From the NCBI RefSeq assembly GCF_905404315.1, contig NC_066286.1, positions 10,733,501 to 10,797,500 of the forward strand: DNA of 64,000 bases, read 5' to 3'. Below the pieces are notes generated by a model that ran no database searches, was not told the DNA's origin, and worked only from the letters and a program-made list of their open reading frames with translations. Shown here one piece after another: positions 12,116-22,785 of the stretch (position 1 is the stretch's first letter; each line of letters opens with the position of its first letter). The stretch comes from Leptidea sinapis (lineage: Eukaryota > Arthropoda > Insecta > Lepidoptera > Pieridae). The position numbers and the translations under genes are program-made.

Positions 12116-12317
12116 CGACCGCCTTCCATCTTCAGAGACAGTAACTCATCCATGGCTCATCCAATCAGCACTCTGCACTGAACTCCATGTTACAAAGACC
12201 AAGCTGAAGCGATATGTGATCAGAAAACGTTGGGCCAAGGCTGTATCTGCAGTGATCGCTTTGAAGAGAATGGGCGCCAAATTTGATGATGTTTCCGAAG
12301 AAAAAATAAAGCCATAG
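12116..12317 (+). CDS. Distal alternative last exon of the same kinase: C-lobe end plus calmodulin-binding autoregulatory segment
   Basis: A pyrimidine-rich tract and acceptor CAG at 12113-12115 precede an open frame that continues the exon at 6256-6408 in the same phase as the proximal last exon (GA + C = Asp). It reads DDRLPSSETVTHPWLIQ, a second version of the kinase's final helix with the family-typical HPWL. After a short linker comes KLKRYVIRKRW then AKAVSAVIALKRMGAKFD, and a TAG stop at 12315-12317. Counting from Trp (codon 12231-12233), hydrophobic residues fall at 1, 5, 8 and 14 (W, V, V, M) among Arg/Lys, as in the calmodulin-binding autoinhibitory helix of smooth-muscle MLCK. The exon adds 66 whole codons; this isoform has 231 residues within the window. 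Splicing to it must skip 6792-7953 and its 3' UTR. An AATAAA inside the last codons (12304-12309) is probably too early to be used. Strong similarity; use in transcripts is inferred. Confidence 0.85.
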
Positions 12318-12772
12318 ACTATTACTGCTATTTATAATGTCACTATGATAAAGTTAAATTAAACGGACCCTAAATTCGTAGATATGTCTTTACAAAAAAG
12401 CACTAAAATGAAATGTCATTGATAGGGAAACTAAACAATGAGCTCTTGTAATATCGACAAAATTGATTCATGATCCAGTTTTCTGTTAATCTTTTAAAAT
12501 AATTAAAAGAGTTAGGTTTACATTATTTCCACGAAAAAACTAAATGACAATTGATGTAAAGTCAAGTGGAAAATTTAAAATTTCGACCTGAAGAAGAAGG
12601 AAAATGATATTATTGGTGGTTCACGATTCAATTTTGTCGATAGTACATTGATGAGGACAGAGAGATACTTGTCTCTGACATCGGCAGTATTAAAAATAAG
12701 GTAGCTCTTTTATTGACGTCAATTAGGCTTGTTCCAAACGTCCCCAGTTGAGTAAAACGCCAATTAAATCAC

Positions 12773-12778
12773 AATAAA
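12773..12778 (+). terminator. Candidate poly(A) signal of the distal kinase isoform
   Basis: First AATAAA after the distal TAG that lies outside coding sequence, about 455 nt downstream. No GU-rich element is obvious, so the assignment is tentative. Confidence 0.3.
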
Positions 12779-13196
12779 TTAATTATTATGGCATCTGCCA
12801 AGTTCTAAACCTCTGTACCACAAAACACCAATAATTTTTATTATAATAAGCCGGGACGTTGAAACTGAGAAATAAGTCAATTATGGCCATTAGTATTTCC
12901 ATACTTTAAATTTTTATTTAATATAATATTATGTTGATTTAATTATAATAAATGTATTATATTTAATATTATAAAGGTATATTACAGATTGTAAAGGATT
13001 ATTAGCACTGTTATAAAAGACATAATAACCAAAAATCACGAGGCTATTTTAGAATTAAAATGACGACTCCATGGATATTAATTAAATACTTTATAATAGT
13101 AACATGTCATTGTTCTAAGTTACTTGATATTTGTCTAGTAAAAGTCTAGTTAAAAAATCTATTTGTATATAGAGAAATATAAAGAGTATGAAAATT

Positions 13197-13384
13197 ATTT
13201 AAAAAAAAAGTTATTCTCGCAAAAATTACTACAGTAAAAGTAAATAAATATTTCAGAAACTAATAAAGTTTATTGAAATCCAAGAAAAGAGAAAGTTCGA
13301 AAGAAGAACCAAAACAACTCATTATATTTATAGTAAATTGTTTATAATTTTGTAATTTTTGCGAGCGGAACTTTTTTTTTAAAT
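13197..13384. mobile_element. Foldback element, ~190 bp
   Basis: Left AAAAAAAAAGTTATTCTCGC AAAAATTAC pairs with right GTAATTTTTGCGAGCGGAAC TTTTTTTTTAAA. No second copy was seen. Confidence 0.6.
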
Positions 13385-14620
13385 TAAGTAAAATGCAATA
13401 AAAATATTCCAAATCAAAGTAGCACAAACAAATAAGCACTGGTTGATTAGATAGACTATGTTATCAAAAACTAGATAAGTATTAATTTTACGTACTTCAA
13501 AACTTTTAAGTGTAATTACGTCAAATTAATTCGAGAGGGCGTCTTAATACCTAATCTGTGTGATCAAGCTATTGTTGTCACTGTTTTCATGGTTGAGTAC
13601 AAAAGATACAACAAAACGCTTGATCACGTGTTAATTATTGTGATGCATTCTGGAAATCGTATTTTTGATCTAAATTCTATGATAATTCTAAATGAGCAAT
13701 GATGTATGTTAAAACTAACCATAGACAAAGCATAACAAATAATCTCATTTTTGAATCTTTAAAAATTTAATAGTTAATTAGTTTTGTTAAGAGTTTGTAT
13801 GAAAGACATTAATATTTACTAATTTTATGTTAATATTCGCTAGATAATATTTGTTGATTAGAATATTCGTTATTGTTATAAACATTGTAGCTAATTCATT
13901 TTTTATTACTAATGATTTCAATTATTTTAACTCGATATAATTGTTTACTTATACCTATATATTGATGAACAGGGCAACAAATTAATATTATACCTAACAT
14001 ACGGTTTATAATAATATATATTTATGTGTATCATAAACTCTGTACGAGTATCGAACAAATAAATTAAGTTCGTTTAATACGATCAATTGGATATAATCGT
14101 ATCCTACCAACGAACTAGCTGTGTTATGTAATTCCATTTATTTTTACTAATCCATCAATAATGTTAATCATAAGTTAAAATTGATATAAAATAAAAGTGA
14201 TAAAGTACTGTGAGTTAATTACGTTTTGACTCCGAAAGAAATAATAGATAAACCGATTTCAACTGGTCTTAACAATAACCGATAAATAAAATGTTAATTA
14301 CAAAAATTATGCGAGTTGTATTACGTTGATGACTGTTGACAGCTATAAAAAATAGCAAAAAGATAAAGACGAAAAGAAGAACATAGACCTGCAATCATTA
14401 AAATGTCAATATTAAATATAATCTAAATCCAAGTTACGCTCAAATAGCCCACTTATATTTGTTTTTTAAGCACAACCTCATTTTACTTTTATTTTATAAT
14501 TTTTTGTAAATTATCTAATATATAAAATATATACATACATACCTTAACCATTTTTTATTTTTGTCCATAAAACGCAAATTAAAGATTTCGAAAAGACGTA
14601 CCTAATGCAATTCGAAACTG

Positions 14621-16209
14621 TAGGGGAGAGCAAGTAGGATTCGAACAGAGGGAGCATTCGTACAGTGGTCATATTATTACTATCCAACACACTGATGCGT
14701 TTGTATTTATGTAAGTGACTCCCCCGTTTATGAGTATAGTCTAACCTCGGGAGCGGCGTGGTAGTACATCTACGAGTTTCGTTGGAACGAGGCGTTACGT
14801 GTTTTCACCCTGCGTAAGTAATTTCTCGATGTACCTTTGAACGTGTTTATTACCAATTTTTTTTTGATCAAATTGTGTTCTAATTTCTTATGGCTCATGA
14901 ATTGATGTTGTAGTTAACAATGTCAGTGTTCATTTTGGGCTAACTTTGACGGTTATTTTTATATTAAATTGGTTTGTCAAATATTTGAGTTGGGGCACCT
15001 TCGTACAGTTATGAATGGGGTGGATTCATACTGTACGATTGCTCCCCCTTGAGGTTAGATCATGTGATTACTATGACGTTATTTTATTACAGAATCATAC
15101 CGCGAATATATGTGAAGGGGCAAGTCCCCTAATAACGGGAGAGGTAGTAGAAGATGGGGCCCAGATGTATGTTCAGCAACAACAAGCCATACGTGAAGAA
15201 ATGGATCCTAATCAACACAGCAGCTGTATCACTCTCTTTGCTGTCAGAGCCATTTGCCTTAATTTCACCAGCTATAGGATTAATGACACCAGAAATTATC
15301 TGCTGATACTCCTGAAAAGAACAGATTGGAACAGAATAATCAAAAGACCTGAAGAAGACGAACACGAACAAAGAACCAGGAAGATGAAACGCGCTTTACA
15401 CTTGCTAGCAGAGACAAATATCAAAACTTAACCAAAGAAAACTGTAGCGACCGATAGTGAGGACGAGACTAGTATAAGTTAAATAGAAAATTCTTGTTCT
15501 TCCTTAGATGAGATGTCCAAAGAGCTTTATATTGACAATCAAAATCCTGTTACGACGGAAAACATAAAAGAATGCTTTCTGCCGGTCAAATTCGAATAGA
15601 AAAAAACTTTTCTACATTATATTGGACAGGTGGAAAGATAATATAGCCCCACTGAATACAAAGTTTAAGTACTGAGATCACAGCAAAGTACCTGGATGTG
15701 TACTAATGTGCAATAAAAGATCCATTATCTATTGTTTGTGTGCCAATTCGTTGTTTTGATGATTGATAATTAATATTGATTGAGTCATTAAGGAAATAAG
15801 AAAACTTTATAAAAATTGTTTTACTATTTTGACTTAACGACAAGTGCTCAATTGCTTCATATTTATAACTACTAAAGTGTAAAAAAAAACAATATTGTTA
15901 ATTATTACTGTCATTAAGGCCAACTCTAAGATCTTTGATCTCAATAAATCTAACGTTGCGCTTAAATGGCATTTCAATCACGTTGTACGGAGGCTCACCA
16001 CTATGTATGAATGTGCCCACACCGTGTACGAAAGTACCCCGCGTCGGCACAACTTGGTTATAATACTTCGTATCAACATACAACTATGTATTATTATTGC
16101 CAGATATGCTAGTAATATAGCAATATTAAATATATTTTCAAATATCTATAATATAACATTTTACAAGCCTTAGAGTAAAAAGTGTACGAATCCTACCAGC
16201 TCTCCCCTA
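14621..16209. mobile_element. TA-flanked DNA transposon, ~1.59 kb, degenerate (Tc1/mariner/pogo superfamily)
   Basis: Ends: TA then GGGGAGAGCAAGTAGGATTCG on the left, and on the right the inverse GGGGAGAGCTGGTAGGATTCG then TA. The TIRs are 21 bp with two mismatches, flanked by the TA duplication. GTACGA/TCGTAC motifs recur inside. The coding remnant on + (15015-15431 open, then broken by stops) includes EEDEHEQRTRKMKRALH, and farther on FLPVKFE, KKTFLHYIGQVER and YSPTEYKV. That resembles the C-terminal part of some pogo/CENP-B-like insect transposase proteins (inference). No DDE core is seen, so the copy is internally deleted or decayed. Confidence 0.75.
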
Positions 16210-16734
16210 ATGTTATCAATAAATGAATGAATAACAATGAATGTGCATTGATATTATGGACAATTCATTCATAGATTCGTTAGATCCCTAATTCCTATAG
16301 AGGTCACCGTATTAGGAGTGGCAACATAATAATAATGGAAATAAGTTTTTATGATGGCGTAAACTGAATTTAAATTTTTAATAAGGTCGTCCAGCCTCTT
16401 ATTACGTAGGTAGTATTTACAGCCTCTTTGCTGTTTGCTCTGGCTAATCTTCAAAACGTGCTACACCTATTTTGATAGGACTATCACTGACAGATACCTA
16501 AAGCTACAAAGATGTTCCTGTAAGAGTTCCTACGTAAAATGTACCTTGGACTATCAATTCTCCACACCTGGTCACAAGGCACTACATAAGCAAGTCAACG
16601 TTCCAGACTATATGAGAGCTGAAGACTGGCACTCAAGAGTCCCGACCTGAAGCACTTGACTACAAATTATGAAGTTTTAGAAGACATGCCCCGACACACC
16701 GACAAAAAGTCGCAAGTAATCTCTAGCACAAGCA

Positions 16735-16861
16735 GTTTTTTATGAGATTAAAGGTCGAGACAAGCAAGTCGTTCAGCTGATGGTATTTGCTACGCCCTGC
16801 CCATTACAATGCAGTGCCGCTGAGGAAACTTAAAAAACCAAAAATTCTGAACGGCGCTACA
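16735..16861 (-). repeat. A-tailed repeat, copy 4 (3' half only)
   Basis: Reverse orientation. Only the A-tail end, the AGCTGATGGTA block and the hairpin remain. Lies just downstream of the RpS16 poly(A) signal. Confidence 0.75.
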
Positions 16862-16963
16862 AATAATATAAGTTCAAAAAACAATATGGTTGGTTGACCC
16901 ATACCATATTGTGATGGGATTCACTTTTTGTTGACAAAAAAACCAAACAGTTTTATATTTTTT

Positions 16964-16969
16964 TTTATT
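16964..16969 (-). terminator. RpS16 poly(A) signal
   Basis: AATAAA on the minus strand about 80 nt after the TAA stop (17048-17050), inside an A-rich run. The position fits the short 3' UTR usual for ribosomal protein mRNAs. Confidence 0.6.
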
Positions 16970-17047
16970 TTTTAAAACCACCCAATGGTATTGCACTGAC
17001 CCACATAAAACCAATGCAATAACACAGCGTGCGCCTCTCCAACAACA

Positions 17048-20000
17048 TTAACGGTATGACTTCTGGTATCTGGCACGGGCACCTGGACCACCAAACTTCT
17101 TGGGCTCGCAGCGCCTGGGGTCAGCTACCAGTAGACTTCTATCGTATTGGACGAGGATATCTTTGATCTCCTTCTTCGATGCTTCATCAACGTCTGTAAT
17201 GATATTAAATTGACTTGTTAATGTGGATTTCTATATGACAGTATTCTGTCACACTTATGACAACTGTTAGCAACACAATGCATACATAACAATATGCAAC
17301 AACAACTAGTAATTGCTTTATTGAAAGAATTTTTTTTTCTTAATTATCAAGAGTATCCTATTTGCATATCATTAGGCAGTGTTGTTTGTAATTAAATGGC
17401 AAAGTTGATCCCTATCAAGTGGCTCAAAAAAGGAACAGCAGATTTATAAAAAAAGTACTTTTCTTTTATGAAAAATTCTTGTTTGCCCATAACAGCACAG
17501 ACATAAGTGCATTATGGATGTTATGCCCCCTGACAACACAGTGATTAAGACTGCAGCATCTATAGACACTGAAAGTTAGGCCCAGTTTCCACCAAAGCGG
17601 AGAGGAGAGATGTATTTGATAATCAATCAGATTATGTTATTTCCACATCTCTCCTCTTAGCTTCGGTGGAAATTTATCAAGAAGAGAGGAGAGGTCTCAT
17701 TTATCTATAGAATTTGGTGCCGCGTCGAGCGATCAAGCCGCGCGGCAGAGCGGAGCCGCGTGTAGGCGGGCAGCCTTGCGGCGCCTGAGAGTTTCCGTCT
17801 TCCTTTCGTATACATCACATGACTGATTTTTGATGACATTTTAATGACAACCTTGCAACAAGCTTTTTATTACACTATTATACTAAATTTTTATTTTGTC
17901 AACACTACCTCTATCAATATGTGATGTAATGAATTATCAATGACTAATAATAAAACTAACGTAACACTAATAAGAGTGGACCGAGATCAAGAGCTAACAC
18001 TATTGAATAGACATAATGACCCATTTTGAAAAACCGTTCAATGTTTGCAGAAATAAAAGGTTGTAAAAAAGAGTAAAATAAAAAATGCTCATTATAGTAA
18101 AGTTTAGAATTAAAATGTTGTGTACACTTCAAACAAGTCAGGTATTGAGAACACTGACCGTTTGGTAAATGTCACATTTGATCTCCTTTCTCTGAAATGG
18201 CTGAAACACATTTGAGCATTACAGCTTTGGAAAGAAAGGGTTCATATTTATACATCATACATACATCATATATTGTAATTGTTTTGATGTTAAACATGAG
18301 TATAGTAGAAGCCTAATAGGTGCACTAAGCTAGAATAACTAGTTAGAGTTACCAATAACCATTTGGGTTATTGTCGTCTGCCTTTCGCCATTATTCAAAG
18401 AACAATCCACTAACTTCTATTATTACTCTCAATTTTTAATAAAACTGAACAAGTGACTTGTTTAATTAGTTATAGCAATAATCACTTGCTAGTTCATACT
18501 TGATGTAAATGTTGGCACATCATCAGATGAGTGAAAACCAAAAACACTAGACCACACAAAATACAAGTTTTTGAATCTGTACTGATTCTAATTACAAAAC
18601 CATTTGTGAAAGATGATTTAAGATTTACTTAAAATAGGTCAAGTCTGATAGATGAACAGACCGACATCTGTGTCAGACTGGCATGCTTATATATATATAT
18701 TATATATAAAAAAATATGGAGTTAAAAATACTATTTTATTAATATACTTACATTTTTGATAGAATGCAATGAGTGCTTTTGAGATAGCTTGTCTGATTGC
18801 ATAGACCTGTGCGACATGACCACCACCCTTCACTGTAACTCTGATGTCTACATCTGCAAACTTTTCCTAAAATAACAGAAAAGGTACAGTCAATATTAAA
18901 TTTAAATTAAAAAATAAAATTGTATTCTAAATGCAATCAGATTATATTGCACTTCATATAACATCAGGTTCGGAATAAGATGTAATCATCATTGTTGTTA
19001 TTTTTAAAAATAAACACTAACCCCCTTATTCATTATAGTCTGCTAACTTAAAGCATTGCTAATTCTCACTCTGTCTTCTTCTATTGACCTAAGTCAGAAT
19101 GAGAAAAAACACTCCTAAGCGGCTGTTTAAAGTTAGCGGACCATTATGAATAAGGGGGTAACTGTTGTCTTTTCATAGGGTTCAAAATGTCATGCTTGTT
19201 TAAGTAACATTTTGTTTCTATTTTAAATATCAAACACCTTATAATTAAATAGAAGTTGTTATTTGAATATTTCATTGAGATACTGTAAAAGTTGTATTAA
19301 ATGTTACAAAATGTTAACTAATATTTTAGTATGTTTCCTACTGCCTTTCCACTGCTGGTCTATTAGAAACTCAACAACACTTTGTTCTATATGAAACACT
19401 ACACAACTAAGGCAATAGGAAAAAAACTAGAGATAGAATTTGAAGTGTAACAGCCGTTTTCAGTAACCTATCTATCCTTAGTTTAACTTACTAGAGGTAG
19501 ACAACTTATCCTTTTACACTTACATTTCAATAACCTATTGACAGATAGCATTGGACTATAACTATGGATAGATAAAATCTTGTCATTAAATGGTGACAGC
19601 AATATATCTGTAAGTAAAACTATGGATAGATAGGTTATTGAAAACGGCTAGATATCAGTTTATTTTGGGAAAGGTGTCTTTTTCTGCTATAGTTTGGGTA
19701 TCCCTGGCCTAAAGGTTGTGTGTATGGAGCTGACCAATTAGATACTTGGCCAGTGCCTGATCATCCTAATACAGGGTTGTAATGAGCAGCACCTCAGTGA
19801 GGATAATTCTATTACTTTCATTAAACATCTAAAATTTGACCATAGATTCAGATATCTGAACTTCCATAACTAAAAAAGTCAATCAGGTGGAAATACAAGC
19901 AAAATTTATGCAAAAGAAGTTACTCTTTTATATTAATTTAGCTCAGTGTAGCATAGTTCAGCTTTCACAGTTAGTGAAAATAATAATAGCAATATATGGT

Positions 20001-20607
20001 GGTGGATAAGAAATATCATTTTAAAGATATTAGACTCCATATTATGTTAAAATTTACCTTAAAGTGTCCTAACAGAATAGCATTTCTCACTACATTCTTA
20101 CCTTGCCAAGAAGAAGGATAGGTTCCTGAAGTTTATACTGGAGTAGTCTAGGTTCAACCAGCTCCAGAGGACGTCCGTTTACTTTAAGGACTCCATGACC
20201 ACGCTTGCAGTATGCGACCGCTGTGGCGGTTTTCTAAAACATTAAATATATAAAGGAACAGGAAAAGGAGCAGAGGTTATCAATTTCGAATAGGTCGTAA
20301 GCAATGTAAAAAAGGACAAAACTTTGATTCCGTAGTATTCCGCACGTATATCTTGACGATTTTTTATTTCAGTTACCAAATAAACTTTCTTTCAAATACA
20401 AGTAATTATAGTTTCAACTGCAAAAACACGTGGACGTTGATAGTTCTTACCTTGCGCCCGAATACTTGTACGGCTTGGATTGGTTCGCGTCTCACCTGCA
20501 ATCGTAACAAATATCTTTAGAATAAATCACTTTTATAATGTAATGAAATAGTATATTATAAATAAAACCACAAATTTAATCACACGCACCTCCTGCGCGG
20601 CAGCCAT
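17048..20607 (-). CDS. RpS16: 40S ribosomal protein S16 (uS9), complete, five exons
   Basis: Reading the minus strand, exons 20590-20607, 20451-20495, 20102-20233, 18752-18866 and 17048-17193 join without a frameshift into 151 residues. Every intron is GT-AG. The start is MAAAQE then VRREPIQAVQVFGRK, and the body has KTATAVAYCKRGHG and GGGHVAQVYAIRQAISKAL. The C-terminus GGPGARARYQKSYR is the invariant uS9 tail, which in known ribosomes reaches the P-site tRNA. The length fits the family (about 146-150). Intron sizes from the 5' side are 94, 217, 1235 and 1558 bp. The two long ones hold foldback elements; I identified no snoRNA. The ATG at 20605-20607 is chosen because it is the only one giving the family N-terminus. 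Another ATG, 8 nt upstream, is out of frame. Convergent with the kinase gene. Confidence 0.98.
17586..17672. repeat. Hairpin repeat in RpS16 intron
   Basis: Arms of 28 nt (17586-17613 and 17645-17672), TTTCCACCAAAGCGGAGAGG... versus its inverse with three mismatches and a 31-nt loop. A second GAAGAGAGGAGAGG motif follows. Probably part of a larger MITE. Confidence 0.6.
19021..19158. mobile_element. MITE family 1, copy a, in RpS16 intron
   Basis: Inverted ends CCCCCTTATTCATTATAGTC / GGACCATTATGAATAAGGGGG; 138 bp; flanked by TAA on both sides. Most of the body is imperfectly self-complementary. Confidence 0.8.
19453..19648. mobile_element. MITE family 2, copy a, in RpS16 intron
   Basis: Inverted ends GCCGTTTTCAGTAACCTATC / GATAGGTTATTGAAAACGGC; 196 bp. 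A second internal TTTCAATAACCTAT motif lies near 19527. Confidence 0.8.
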
Positions 20608-20660
20608 TTTGACATGAAAGAAATAAGTATAAGAGTCAATTGTCAAAGAATATATTTACT
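20608..20660 (-). promoter_or_regulatory. RpS16 leader with pyrimidine tract (possible 5'-TOP start)
   Basis: Immediately upstream of the RpS16 ATG the coding strand reads TTATTTCTTTC (pyrimidine run at 20616-20623). Ribosomal protein mRNAs typically start at a short pyrimidine run (TOP motif) with a leader of a few tens of bases, which would fit. No TATA box is evident. If transcription starts upstream of 20615, the leader carries the out-of-frame ATG. Confidence 0.35.
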
Positions 20661-22439
20661 CTGGAAAAAGCAACCACAGACTAGGTTTAGTTATACTTTA
20701 TGAAACATAAATAATGTTGCTAGCTTAATTGTTAACCGCAGGTCATTAGGAAGGTGATAATTCATACGTCATGTTAGGGTGTGCATGATGCTTTTAATTT
20801 TGCAGGCGAATGTATTTGCACCCCAATTATATCTTCAAGATTAGAAATAAGGTAGGCTTTTGTGCGGTCCTTGAAGGATTCTCTTGAAGAATTACATTAA
20901 TGTTGTACATTTTTTGACCAAACAAAGGCAGAGTACAACCTTGTCCAGGTACAAGTATTGATCAGCACTTCAGCAGCAAAAGAAGAAGCTAATGAACTTT
21001 GTAACATAGCAACGATACATGTTTCAAGCTCTGGCTCTGTTTTCAATCAACCAAAACTCAAATGGTTAAGCAGTATCTGGACATCAGTTTGGGTGAACCA
21101 TTAACCATATATCATCATCATGCCTCCTCGGTATCATACGGTAAAACAAGTTTTTTTTTTCTTTTAATTTAATTGTGTTAATTTAAATGTTATTATCTTT
21201 TAAAATATAAAATTTGTTAAAAAAGGAAAATAATTTTTAAATATGATTCTATAGCATTATAAAGTGAAGAATCATAATAATAATATTATGGTTTCCTATA
21301 ACTTTATTTTTGTTTTAAGCCACTGTACCTACAATTCTACATTTTCATTAAAAATACGATGAAAATTTACCTACTCACAATTATTTATTAAGCATTGAGA
21401 AAATACGTTAGTATAATTCGAACATCTCCTCATAATTTATTACCATTTTACGAGCTGTATCATATAACTTACTTAGAACACACTTTTATAATATATTTTT
21501 ATATGATCTGATGATGATTTCTGTATCTGATTATATTTCACTGATCCACCCCAACATTCAGTAAAGTGTCATTTCGTAAATTCTGAAGAAACCTTCTTCG
21601 ACAGCAAATTGAAAATGTATATTTTAACCTACATAGCTCTGTTGGTTTAGCAACACTTACGCCGCGTCTGCTGGGCCTATTTTTTAACAAAACATGTAGC
21701 AAAACAGTCCGTCCGCTTCACCTGTTTTTATTTATATTTTTGGTTCATTTAAAAAATGATCCGATGAAGTGCAACCAGTTTTTTGTATTTATTTTTATGA
21801 TCTACCAATGTAACAGCTCAAACAACCGGTCTTTCTGTTTTCAGTTGTATAAAACACAGTGTTTTCTTTACTCCACTCCATCACAAACAAACCAAATATA
21901 ATTTTTATCGCAAGCTACGAACGAAAGTGGAATGGCACGGGATGAAAGTCTATAATATATAAGTCGACTTGCATCCCGTGCCACAAAATAAATTAAAAAA
22001 AAGAAAGTGAAGTTTGGCCCTACCAATGAATAATTTATATTTAAAAAAAAAGTTATAGGCTAGGGGAATATGTATAGTTATTTATAGGCTCAAAAATAAA
22101 TTAAAAAAGGAGTATGCACACCGACTCAAACCTACGAATCAAACAACCAAGAAAAATTATCAAGTTTACTCTGAAAATGTACTGAAAAAAATATTAACAT
22201 GATATTAATATTCTTTTTAAAAAAATGATATATGAAAATATTGAATAGATACAATATAATATTTGTCATACCAAAGAATACGTAATAGTACAAGTTATCA
22301 TCCTTATATATTCATTTCTTTTTATTAATAATAAATATCAAGCTAAAAGCTTTTACTTACATTTAATAATTCTTCTTCAGTACCTATATAGTGAATTTAA
22401 TTCACATAACGACTGTGTGCCACTAGATGGTGCTAGCTG
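20661..22439. other. Upstream of RpS16, no gene seen
   Basis: Contains an 18-bp-arm hairpin (21933-21983). Otherwise nothing recognised. Confidence 0.6.
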
Positions 22440-22785
22440 GCTCAACGTTGGAATGAAAATTGGAATTTTTACCAGGTACCAGCAACGGCCAGCGAAGCGA
22501 CTACGACTTACGAAGTTACGAGTAGTGAGCTAGTGAGTAGCGACACTTCTCATTATTTACATTAGTTATTCTGTATTCAGTTCGCGTCCACATTTCTTGC
22601 GGAATGTTGTGTCTATGTTGTGTGGCATTTACGAGTGAATACGCGTACTTGATTACGAAATTTTATCAACATTCTTTTACTAGAAGAAGTATTTGATAAT
22701 ATCTAAGTGTAAAAAATTGTGATATGAACTGTTTGGACAGTAGCGGATTGATTTACTGTACATTGATAGTATTTTGAAAATAAAG
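22440..22785 (+). promoter_or_regulatory. Possible promoter and non-coding first exon of an unidentified + strand gene
   Basis: A locally GC/CpG-richer block in AT-rich DNA contains an arthropod initiator-like TTCAGTT (A at 22579). About 200 nt later comes a good donor, AAAG/GTAGGT, at 22785/22786. The transcribed part has several stop codons and no convincing ORF, so it would be 5' UTR. No DPE match is seen at +28. No coding exon that could follow is recognised to the right within this window. Could be chance. Confidence 0.28.

Larger units (their letters stand above)
12330..14620. other. Intergenic / 3' region, no gene seen
   Basis: AT-rich, many short homopolymer runs, one foldback element (13197-13384). 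No ORF or exon with both splice signals was recognised. Confidence 0.6.

Noticed and set aside
17194..18751. snoRNA in the long RpS16 intron
   Set aside because: Looked for C/D (RTGATGA ... CTGA) and H/ACA boxes with terminal stems; no convincing combination was found.
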